Part shown: one piece after another, positions 34,526 to 43,414 of the stretch
Numbering within the stretch: position 1 is the stretch's first letter
Layout of the letters: the number at the start of each line of letters is the position of its first letter
From: Mallotus nudiflorus
Lineage: Eukaryota > Streptophyta > Magnoliopsida > Malpighiales > Euphorbiaceae
Assembly: GCA_947683625.1 (NCBI GenBank)
Contig: CANTUR010000049.1
Span: 2,210,501 to 2,274,500 of the forward strand
DNA: 64,000 bases
Direction of reading: 5' to 3'
Position numbers and translations under genes: made by a program
The notes under the pieces: model-generated
What the model was told of the DNA's origin: nothing
What the model saw: the letters and a program-made list of their open reading frames with translations, nothing else
Database searches by the model: none

Positions 34526-36069
34526 TGTTAGTGATATGCACTAGGTCAATCATTTGTGATTATGTATTGACTTTATTATTTTATTAATAAAGAGGTATTA
34601 TATTATCATTTGATTTTATGATAATTACATGAATGGTTAATTCTTACTAAGGCCATCAAGTATGTGACTTGATAGTAAAACCCTTAGATTAAAATAAGAG
34701 TTCTATTCTAATTATCCCTAGCCATTTATTCATTATATGAATATTAAAGTATTAAGGCTAGTATGATGTTGACTGATGGTTATGTTTTACTAATCATAAA
34801 TATGAGATATTAAGTCAACTCATAGGTACATGATGAGAGATCATGTACTGGATTGACCCACTATGAGAATACTACATAGATTATTATCATAAGTACTTCT
34901 TATCACAGTAATTTTATTTCGGTCCTTTGACCTTGAAATCATCATGGATTTCTACATAGCTATTTTATGTTTTGACACATTCTAACATTGTCTTTAACCA
35001 GATGATTAAAAGAATGTTGTTGGATATAAAATTAGTTATGTGAGGAATGTGAGTAATTTAGAAGGAATTTATCCCTCATTAATATGAGAAAGATATCTAG
35101 AGGCCCCTTGATGAGATAGACTGAATGAAAATGCATGGCCATGCTGAAATGAATTGATAAAGAGTTATCATTTTCAGTCTACTTGGAATCAAGTCATAAT
35201 ATTGAACTATATAAGGATGACATTCTATGCCTTATGTTCAATTAAGATATCATGTGATAAAGGGACAATAAAATTCACTGTAATTAGGTTATGTCGGATT
35301 ATTGACTTCACATGACTTGGGTAGTCATAATGTCTTGCTAGAGGCCACTTATGACTTGTAGGCCTAAATAGAGATTTAGGCCCACTGCCAATGTTATGTG
35401 AACCTACAGGGTCACACACTTAGAACAAGCCCAAAACGGATATGGGTTTAATAAGCCCAAAATAAACTCTGTGGAAATAAATAATTAAAGTGTTTTATTT
35501 ATTTATTTATTTGTTTATTTATTTAAGATAAATGTTATTTTAAATAAATAAATAAGATATTATTTTTGATTTGTTTTTAAACAAAATCATAATATAATAA
35601 ATGGAAAATTACCAAAAGGTTATTGGTAAGTGAAACCCTAACTTGGAGTCTATAAATATGTTATATTCTCTAGGGTTTCACACACTTGTTTTTGCCTCCA
35701 AATTCGTTTTCTTTCCTCTTAGAAAACAAAGACAGAGTTTTCCTTTTTGTTCTTGATTTGTAAGACAGTCAAGAGGTTGCTAGCACACACACTCAAATTC
35801 GTTTTGTGAAGGGCTGTTCGTGTGGATACCTATAGAGGACGCATCCTTTTGGAGACGTCTTGATCCGAACAACCAAGCCAAAAAGCTCGAGGTAAGGTGT
35901 CACCGGTGTGAACCTCCTCTTACCCTTCCAGAGAATCTTGCCTCTTCTGCGTTTTGGTAAGATTATTAAAACCCTAGATTTAATCAATTAGTCGAATTAC
36001 ATGGATCCTGGCTTGGGAACGTGATAAAATTTTAATTTTTCCGCTGCGTTTGCATCACGGAACTCAACA
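34526..36069 (+). mobile_element. Solo LTR (copia-like, 1,544 bp) inside the antisense gene
   Basis: Begins tgttagtgatatgcactagg and ends tttgcatcacggaactcaaca. A perfect 5-bp duplication gatgg flanks it (34,521-34,525 and 36,070-36,074). It has a TATA box tctataaatatg at 35,649-35,660. There is no internal region and no partner LTR, so it is a solo LTR left by recombination. A block at 35,333-35,360 (tgctagaggccacttatgac) is shared with the solo LTR at 43,415-45,721. The (ttta)n/(taaa)n inverted tract lies at 35,495-35,570. Frames at 35,225-35,419 and 35,793-35,987 are chance. Confidence 0.88.
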
Positions 36070-36073
36070 GATG

Positions 36074-36657
36074 GGTCTAGAAGTTTTCTAACCCAATAAT
36101 GGTCTCAGCAAGAATAATTGGCATAGGGTTAGACCCAACTTCCACTTGCTCTAGAATACTCACAATCTTAGTATCATCATCTTCATGTGAAGAGACTAAG
36201 AGGAATTGAGTATAAAAGCAAAAAGCAACCATTCTAATCTAAGTATCATTATTCTTGCCTTTAGTCTCACACACAGTAGTAAAGAAGACAGATTGACAGT
36301 CTTAGAATTATGGGCAAATAGATGAATACTAGCTAGGGGCATATCGAAGAAAGCAATAAGCCTATCCGGGAATTGCATACCTAAATCAAGTAGGGCAATA
36401 GCAGCAGTAGAGTCCAATGAGCACCCCAAGATAGTAGCAAACTCCTCAATCACAGGACACAGCTCTTGGCCAATAAACCTAAAGACATGATCTTTTGAGC
36501 TCCAGAACATTGCATCAGCATGCAAGAAATTATCATTTATCTTCAGATGTTGAAAAGATCTTAAGGGCTTGAGATGAAAAGGTCGAAGCCTATTCCAGTC
36601 ATCACTATTAAGGCTCTTAAGAAATTTCTTCATCAATTGGAGAGAAGTTTGAGTCAT
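36074..36657 (-). pseudogene. DUF7745-like antisense gene, exon 1
   Basis: Starts at ATG 36,657 (MTQTSLQLMKKFLKSL). It continues DDWNRLRPFHLKPLRSF and DAMFWSSKDHVFRFIGQEL, then CPVIEEFATILGCSLDS. This is the N-terminal pattern of DUF7745-type plant proteins (FW...VFRF...EL.PT.EE...LG). After a shift near 36,200 the frame reads EDDDTKIVSILEQVEVGSN and PIILAETIIGLENF, then a TAG stop. The solo LTR at 34,526-36,069 interrupts the exon, and its last 36 bases lie at 34,489-34,525, ending GSLLLLQ. The role is unknown; relatives form part of the plant mobile domain group linked to transposons and to silencing factors. Confidence 0.65.
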
Positions 36658-36659
36658 TA

Positions 36660-36715
36660 TGAGAATGGAGAGAAAGGGATAGTGAAACTGGTTCTTTTAT
36701 GAGCCTTTTATAAAG
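36660..36715 (-). promoter_or_regulatory. Core promoter of the DUF7745-like antisense gene
   Basis: Minus strand: ctttataaaagg (36,715-36,704) is a near-ideal plant TATA box. It is followed ~35 bp later by a pyrimidine patch (ctatccctttctctccattc, about 36,681-36,662), with the ATG at 36,657. The order TATA, Y patch and ATG in 60 bp is that of a compact plant promoter. Expression is not shown. Confidence 0.55.
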
Positions 36716-36999
36716 AGAGAAGTTAAATTTGGATGGAATTGGGCTTCCTCTACTGGTTTGAGATAATGGATGATAAATGATAAGGATAAATGGATAGAGA
36801 TAGAGGATAAATAACATAATTATCTAATTATCATTATCCTAATTATATAATTATCTTTATTATCTAAAATCTATCTCCATTAAGTTAAAGTCTAATTTAA
36901 GGTTAAATTAAGACACAGACTAGTTCAACACAATGCATACAAATAATAAAAAATTCATAAAATAATAATATCATAGAAAAATCTGATAGCCTAAATCAG
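36716..36999. other. Spacer between the two antisense genes
   Basis: AT-rich, with a repeated ataattatc word around 36,810-36,860. The frame at 36,617-36,817 (minus) overlaps the promoter and the first exon in another frame and is rejected. Confidence 0.45.
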
Positions 37000-38095
37000 T
37001 CATCCTGAGCTCTAGAATCCGGCCATAGGCTCCATCCTTTGGTAAAGTCATCACGGTGAAAGATGTCTGGAGGTCTGATAGAGGAAGTCCCAGCACTATA
37101 AGGATCAATTCCCGAACCTACAAGTTATTAGTAAAGCATCTCAATCTTACGCTCCAGACCACTTAAGTAGCTCTATACACATAGAAAACACATCATGTGC
37201 ATTTCATGCATAGTATGCATACATTTGCATCTTTATTGTACATATACTTACCCTCCAACTATTTGTAACCTGTATAGTGAATAACTTCTGAGATGAGGCG
37301 AGTCCATGTAAATACTCTGCCTGTGTCCGAGGGACCTGTTTTATAAATTTATTAACATTAGTGTCGAGTGTATAGATTACACAGGAAACAATTCAGAAAA
37401 ACTCACATGAGAGGCATCTGTGGGAGAAAAGATAGCAAGCTGAGCATCACTAAAACATATCTACTGCTCGACTAGAGTCTGAATAATAGGAGCCTAGTAG
37501 AACATGGACCTATATAGAAGTGAGATATCACCAAGGGTAATGCTCATAAAAGCACCATCGCAACTAGTCCCAACATGCTGAGTATTATGAATAGGACTAA
37601 GTATGGGCTCAGGACTCTTAATATCAGGAACAACCTCAGTCTTTGGAGCAATCTCACTCTCCTCATCCATATTAATAGAAGAGAAAACCTCCTTAAATTG
37701 TAAAAAGAAGGAGTGATTCATAGGTTTTAGAAGTAGAAGTTGAAGTAATAAATTACCTCATCATCATCAATGGGAATATGCTCCAAGAGGCTCTCACGGA
37801 TAAACTGCTGATAATGTCGAGAACGCTCAAGAAAATCTAAGGTAGCATATCCATATAGTGCATCCCTCAGCTCTGAACCTGTACGATGTGAGCTGCGAAG
37901 CACAGAGGAAGGGACATCAGATGGAATGCGATGTCAATAAGGGCCAAAAGACCAGCGATACACTCGCTCCCCTAAATACCACATCAAATAGCCATAACCA
38001 GAGAGCAGGATCCTCATAGGCTCAAGGCGAATTGCAGATGCCATAAAATCATATCGCTAGATGTCCTCAACACCCTCCAACCAATCAGAGTTTAT

Positions 38096-38165
38096 TTGCA
38101 ATTTATGTAAATTAAGTCTAATCTCTATTAAACTATAACATACTAACGATTTTATTTTTTCTTAC
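38096..38165 (-). other. Second putative intron of the PMD-like gene
   Basis: A consensus donor (cacctg/gtaagaaa) starts at 38,165 on the minus strand. The acceptor is not resolved; candidates end in tatag or gattag between 38,130 and 38,110. The given left end is approximate. Confidence 0.4.
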
Positions 38166-38324
38166 CAGGTGTCACCCAATAGTGTTTAGTTGTTCATGAT
38201 ATGTCTGCAAAGTATTTTTGTTGCTAGCAAGATAAAAAGAACCCCATCTCATCATTAGAAGAAAGGTCCTATCATAACTGATAGCGTCAAAGCCTCGAAT
38301 CAGCCCGATCTCTATGCTCCAGAT

Positions 38325-38398
38325 CTGGAAGAAAGAGAACATATCAGAAAAAGACAAAGAGAAGCAACACTATAAAGATCAAAAGAAGGAGAATATAC
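38325..38398 (-). other. Putative intron of the PMD-like gene (74 bp)
   Basis: Minus strand: donor ttgcat/gtatattctcc at 38,398 and acceptor tctttcttccag/atctgg ending at 38,325. Removal joins GFWHILH to IWSIEIGL in phase 0, which matches the continuous GFW...IWA pattern of the family. This is the best supported intron in the window. Confidence 0.75.
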
Positions 38399-39054
38399 AT
38401 GCAAGATGTGCCAAAAGCCACACATCATGACAACACCTCTACAAATAGTGTCCAGTCTATAGTAAATATAAGCGAGTGTAGCAGATCCCCAATCTAGTAT
38501 GGCAACTCGATCCAAGTCATAAAGAGGACCAAACAAAGCAATACTGACCTCATGACTGGTCTCACAAAAGAGGGTCATGCCTAATAATATCAAAAGAAAA
38601 CACCTCGCCTTATGGATAATTTGACGAGGAGTAGAAGTAAGATGGTGTATGAATCCCTCAATGAAGGATGAAAGAAGAACAATCTTTCGATTCTTCCATG
38701 CTAGAGTGAACTCAATCAAATCTCACACATAGTGACTCCATGCATGATCTGGAAGACTATAATAGCTGACATCAAATGAAACTGGGGATCCTTTAAAGGC
38801 AATCCCGGTGATAGCAGAGAAACTCATAGGTGAAATGGTCAGCTCACCCACACAAGTATGAAAAGTGTGGGTAGTATCCATCCATCGCTCAATCAAAGCA
38901 AACAAAAGTAATGGTCAGACCGGCCTCTAATAGTTGGAAGTGCAGTAATGAAATGCTTAAATCTAGAGGCCCAAATGAGACTTGTCACCTGCTCTAGCAG
39001 TCCATAAAATAATTCCCGAGCTAGATTGAAACAGCTTGTGAACTTCATCGGATG

Positions 39055-39459
39055 CTAGTTCAATTTCAAAATCATAATTAATTAATTGAAAGATTAATTA
39101 ATTAATCAAAGAATTTAAATTGAAAGATTTAATTAGTTAATTAATTAATTGACCCTAAAAAAAATTTGAAAAGCTGATCGCCATTCCAGATTGCCAATCA
39201 GCATTCCACTATACCGATCACCATTAGCTGGGTCGATCGAAAATCTAAAATTTTGACCGAATTTTTAAACACCCGATCAGTCATTCAGATAACCCAGAGG
39301 CTGAATTTCATATTTTTAGAGTTTAATTTTAATTTTATCATGCATTTTCATGTTAATTTATGATTAATATACATGTCAATCTCTACTTTGAAACTAACTC
39401 TGATTACTAATTATACAGGTGATATTTTTGCAAAAATAAACTAAAGCAAGAAAAGCTAC
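39055..39459 (-). other. First intron of the PMD-like gene (405 bp)
   Basis: Minus strand: donor aatgag/gtagct at 39,459 and acceptor ttgaactag/catccg at 39,055. It joins exon 1 (MGNE end) to HPMKFTSCFN in phase 0. Its body holds the degenerate gatc-motif cluster at 39,178-39,246. The join is plausible but rests on frame and splice signals only. Confidence 0.5.
39178..39246. repeat. Degenerate copy of the LTR gccgatc-motif cluster
   Basis: Words gatcgccatt, gccaatcagcatt, accgatcaccatt and gggtcgatcg follow each other here and resemble the cluster at 23,725-23,820 in the 5' LTR. The placement is inside the first intron of the antisense gene, about 1.5 kb before the 3' LTR. Confidence 0.55.
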
Positions 39460-39639
39460 CTCATTACCCATATCTCTACAACTATGGGTATGTAAATGAG
39501 TCAAAGGAAAGATAGTTGAGTCTTCTTGAAGTGCAAGATCATTTTAAGAAAAATGACGAGGTAGAATCCTCTGACATTCTGAAGTCTCAACTCTCTCATA
39601 TTCTCTGTGTGACGAGGAGGCCATAGGATCATACAAATT

Positions 39640-39772
39640 GCAAATCAGAAGTCAAATGATGAAGAAATCAAGGAAAGAAAATCAATGAAAAGAGAGAAAA
39701 TGAAAAGAAAGGAAAATGAAGAAAGGAGATAATAGAATGTTACATGCAAAAAAGGAAAGTATATATAAAGTG
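39640..39772 (-). promoter_or_regulatory. Core promoter and 5' UTR of the PMD-like antisense gene
   Basis: On the minus strand a TATA box, ctttatatatac (39,772-39,761), stands ~140 bp before the ATG at 39,624. Between them is a long pyrimidine-rich stretch (minus strand of 39,650-39,740), as in plant 5' UTRs with Y patches. The frame at 39,645-39,833 is the shadow of this region. Confidence 0.5.
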
Positions 39773-40119
39773 GAAAATATCCACTTTGGTCCTTATACAT
39801 GGATCTAAGTTCTTTCATTGCAATTTGATCCATAATTGCATTCTGATTAGGAACATGTTCTTAATTAAATCATGACATTCATCAAATTAATAATTCATTG
39901 AATTATTAAAAATGCATAATCAATCTGTGATTCTAAATTTTCTGTCAAGTATAGAATATAGAATAAGATTACAAAATTCATTTTTTGCATTTTACATGCA
40001 TTGTTTCAATCAAAGGATTCATATGATGTATAGTAACTATGATATGAATTTCAAATGATTATGTTATGTATTGCATAGTAGTCATAACCTTTATTATGTT
40101 ACGTATTGCATAGCAGTTA
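39773..40119. other. Intergenic part before the 3' tandem array
   Basis: AT-rich. A ~45-bp duplication is seen at 40,053-40,140 (ttatgttatgtattgcatag twice, second time with one change). No gene. Confidence 0.5.
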
Positions 40120-40600
40120 TGACATAAACTTTCAAATTCATCAACGTTAGACGTTCCACAAGAACTATAGTAGATTTTTAATTCAACTTCACTATATGTC
40201 CCATAGGGAATATAGTGTACATCATTAGACATCCCATAGGGAATATAACAAAATTCATCAGTGCTAGACTTTCCACAGGAACTATAGCAGATTTTTAATT
40301 CAACTTTACTAGACGTCCCATAGGGAATATAGTGTACATTGTTAGACATCCTATAGGGAATATAACGAAATTCATCAGTGCTAGACGTTCCACATGAACT
40401 ATAGTAAGTTTTCAATTTATCATCACTAGACGTCCCATAGGGAATATAGTGTGCATCGTTAGACGTCCCACAGGGAATATAATGAAATTCATCATTGCTA
40501 GACGTTCCACAAGAACTATAGCAAGTTTTCAATTTATCATCGCTAAACGTCCCACAAGGAATATAGCGAAACTCATTTGCACAAAGTCCACTAGATGTTC
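40120..40600. repeat. Tandem array, ~120-bp unit of three ~40-bp subunits, ~4 copies
   Basis: The subunits share gacgtcccatagggaatat or gacgttccacaagaactat and a linker such as aaattcatcagtgctag. Copies are 80-95% alike by eye. Both strands stay open over it, with a minus-strand 157-aa frame made of YSSCGTSS...YIPYGTSN repeats and a plus-strand frame at 40,449-40,706. Array and frames most likely reflect the repeat rather than a gene. It lies just before the polypurine tract. Confidence 0.88.
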
Positions 40601-40755
40601 AGTAGGAAATATAGTGAGACTTGTCAAACATTACACCTTGCTCAGTAATTTGAGCATCGATCTATCATTTAGGATACAATCAACTATCCTAATTTCTTTC
40701 TTTTGAAATTCTGTGCTTCTATTTGCTTTGCTCAGCAATTTGTCAAGCAAACAGT

Positions 40756-40770
40756 GATAAAGGGGGCCAA
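40756..40770 (+). other. Polypurine tract of the Tat element
   Basis: gataaagggggccaa directly precedes the 3' LTR. Purine-rich apart from cc. Confidence 0.7.
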
Positions 40771-42895
40771 CTATAAACATCCAATTTCGCGATGCAATTG
40801 TGCACAATTGCCACGTAAGCCCCTATGATGAAATTTATTCAAAAATTAAACTCGGTTGTCAATTTTTTGGACTCTAGGGACTAAATTGCAACATTTTTTA
40901 AGATTTGATTATAAAGAAGTCAATTTTTCAGGGATCTTTTGGTAATTAAAAGTTAAAAAAATTGGGATCTGCATTTAATGTCAACCAGCATTCTATATTG
41001 TCGATTGGCATTATACAATGTCAGTTGGCATTGCAGTCCCTGTTTTTTATTTTTTTCCTTTTTTCATCTTTTTTCAGTGTTTTGATTAGTTAAAAATTCA
41101 ATTTTTTCATTATTATTATTTGATAAGTTTTTTTGACGCATTCAAAACACGTAAGAAGATTTTAAAATTAAAAAAAATGCTATCAGATGTATTCTGTTCC
41201 TCCAAAGAAGGAAGTTAGTATGCAAGCAGACTCTACATTTAAAAGCAGAGTCTACATGTGTGCGAGGGGGGACAGACGAACAGAGAGGCTAAAAAAACAC
41301 AAAGACACACAGTGAGAGAAAAAAATAAAAAGACAAAAAGAAAAGAGAAAACATCTAGAAAACTGTGCAATAAAATCCTACTATGCAAGAAAATCTTGAT
41401 TTCTTCTGTCTTATCTAAAACTCTAATTTATTAACATCATTCTTTAAAGCTTTGAAAATAACATTCTGTGTTTGGAATGCAATTGAGCCTCTGCCCAGAA
41501 TCAAACAACAAGTCAAAAACAAATATGACAATCTTAATCTGAGGGGCTATCTCAAAGCATATGTACAACTTTCATTTTTTTTCTTCTCTTTCTTTTTGTG
41601 TTTTTTATTTTATTTTGTTATTTTTTTTATTATTCAATTTCACTACTAATCTGATTATTTTTGTGTTTTTTTTTTGATGTGCAAATGTGGATTGAGGAGG
41701 ATACTGTCTGTGTTTAAACGAATAGAAGGTCCATGGAATGCCATGCAAGAACCTGTGTTGTTTTCCAGTAGAACTTAGGATTTTTATCTTTATTTTGAAT
41801 TTTGGTATCCTGTGTAGTTATTTTAATTCATGGGTGTATAATTATTTAATTTTAATTTTTATACATAGTTTGTAATAGCCCTAGTAGTGGGAATAGTGAA
41901 AGATTTAATTTTTTGCATTTAAAATCAATTAGTAATTGGGTTCAATTGGGTAAAAATCAATTAAAATCAATGGTGGCAATAGCTTAATTTAGGGTTTGCA
42001 TGTAATTGATTTAGGGTTTCTAGAAAATCACTAAAATGTTTATTTGATCCTTTTTTATGTTTTCTGTTTTGGGTTGTGTTTTTGGGTTTTTATATTATTT
42101 TGGGCCCCAAGCCCACGCTTAGGTTCAACTCACTTTAAATAGGCTTAAAAAATGGTTTAGGACTTTAAATAACTAAAATCAATTTATTCTCATTACGTTA
42201 ATTAGATTTTAGGCCCACTTAGTTAATTAAAACTTGTTTAGACTTAGCTCAACCCACTAAATTTCATTTCTTTTAAAATAAATAGACCTAGGCCCACATT
42301 TCACTTAAAATAAAACCAATTTAGACTTAGGCCCATTAATTTAACTTTCCTTTAAAATTAAATAAACTTAAGCCAATTTTTTAGACAAAGTAAAATAAAT
42401 AGATCTAGGCTCACTAATTAATAAAAAATGTATGCCCATCTTTAGTCCATTTCTCACTTGTAAATAAAATGTAAATCTAGCTAACTTTTTAATAAAATTA
42501 ACATAGTTTAGACTTAGGGACAATGTGATCTTGAGTGCATTTTTTATATGTAATTTTATTGACTAGATGCCTAGGGTTAGATGGATGTCAAAATATGGTT
42601 TAATAAAATTGCATGCAAGTAGAGAGTAAAATAATCATCTATAAAATTATTCTAAATGAACATGAGACTAAGAGAAGTTAGTATTCCGTTCCCAGAATCT
42701 CCTGGTTGTGATGCTAACTTTCTTTTAGAGAATCAAGTACCACCAATTAAATTGTCCCAGTTATTACCCTAGATGGTGACTCCTCTTCTCCACGCTATGA
42801 CTTTGTGTCATAGTAGTGTGTTCCCTAAGGTCCTGAGTCTAAATAGTGTCACTGTTGCTAAAATCTTGGACGAGCACTAAACCCCACTATCTACA
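40771..42895 (+). repeat. 3' LTR of the Tat element (2,125 bp)
   Basis: Starts ctataaacatccaatttcgc (first T changed to C) and ends accccactatctaca, followed by target copy caagt. It is collinear with 23,531-25,642, with scattered changes, a shorter motif cluster and an insertion around 41,235-41,285. The plus frame at 41,452-41,649 is low complexity. Confidence 0.95.
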
Positions 42896-43076
42896 CAAGT
42901 ATATAAACATTAGACATCATTTACTTATAGATCATGTACAATGTTGTGATATTTCGCTTGAATTTATTGATAAAAATAATCAACTTATAAATAGTTTTCC
43001 CAAACCTCTCAATGAGGAGAGATTAAATTTTATTAAACATGAACCTAAAATGGTTTATGGTTCTAGCTTCCATAAA
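42896..43076 (+). pseudogene. copia pol, last part (RNase H tail)
   Basis: Reads KYINIRHHLLIDHVQCCDIS, LEFIDKNNQLINSFPKPLNE and ERLNFIKHEPKMV, which is the C-terminal end of copia RNase H (usual text KHIDIRHHFIRD and DIFTKPL). It continues the frame cut at 23,530. Confidence 0.85.
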
Positions 43077-43414
43077 TGAGTGTTCTTTATTTGCAAATTG
43101 TTCTACTTCTAAGTAATTTCTATTTTATGCCTTGAAAATGTTTTATAGGGGATATTTAATTTTTTCTTTGATCCTTAGTTATTATTTCCATATGTTCATG
43201 TTATCTTTTTTTATTTCTTTCCTTATCCTTTTTACTCTCATTAAATTATTGCTAATTAATGATTAATAATTAATTATTGAAATTAACTTAATAATTTAAT
43301 TATTTTAAAATTAGCAACTTTTTTTTATCAAAATGCCCATTTATATGCTTATTAAATGTATTTATTATTTTTTTCCTTGAAATTTTGAAATTTTAATTAA
43401 ACTTGGGGTTAATT
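43077..43414 (+). other. copia 3' spacer
   Basis: AT-rich sequence after pol with no gene seen. It includes a T-rich run and taattaatgattaata words. It ends at the probable solo LTR. Confidence 0.5.

Larger units (their letters stand above)
37000..39624 (-). pseudogene. Plant mobile domain (PMD)-like antisense gene, spliced
   Basis: Minus strand, opposite to pol. Exon 1 starts at ATG 39,624 (MASSSHREYERVETSECQRI) and ends at 39,460. Exon 2 (39,054-38,399) has FKHFITALPTIRGRSDHY, IERWMDTTHTFHTCVGELTI, PMSFSAITGIAF and, further on, LDWGSATLAYIYYRLDTICR and GFWHILH. Exon 3 (38,324-38,166) starts IWSIEIGLIRGFD. A later exon (about 38,100-37,000) has YGYLMWYLGERVYRWSFGP and SELRDALYGYATLDFLERSR, then an acidic tail. 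The ERW...T.TFH...GE.T motif and the WG.A.LA.LY motif are signatures of the plant mobile domain. A one-base shift lies near 38,910. Two Trp codons have become stops (near 38,178 and 38,057). Function in the element is unknown. Confidence 0.75.
23531..42895 (+). mobile_element. Complete Tat-lineage Ty3/gypsy element (19.4 kb) with two antisense genes
   Basis: The element runs from TGTAAGCACC to ...CCCACTATCTACA. It has ~2.1-kb LTRs, a Tat-type primer site, gag, protease with a G-patch-like segment, reverse transcriptase, RNase H, a second RNase H, integrase, a 3' region with two minus-strand genes, a ~120-bp tandem array and a polypurine tract. The dual RNase H and the primer site place it in the Tat lineage (Ogre/Retand relatives). 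It is nested in copia pol and itself holds a solo LTR at 34,526-36,069. All coding parts are broken. Confidence 0.92.

Noticed and set aside
40059..40532. 157-aa Cys/Tyr-rich repeat protein on the minus strand
   Set aside because: The opposite strand is also open over the same tandem array, with no start context or relative. It is most likely an effect of the repeat; kept only as a repeat feature.
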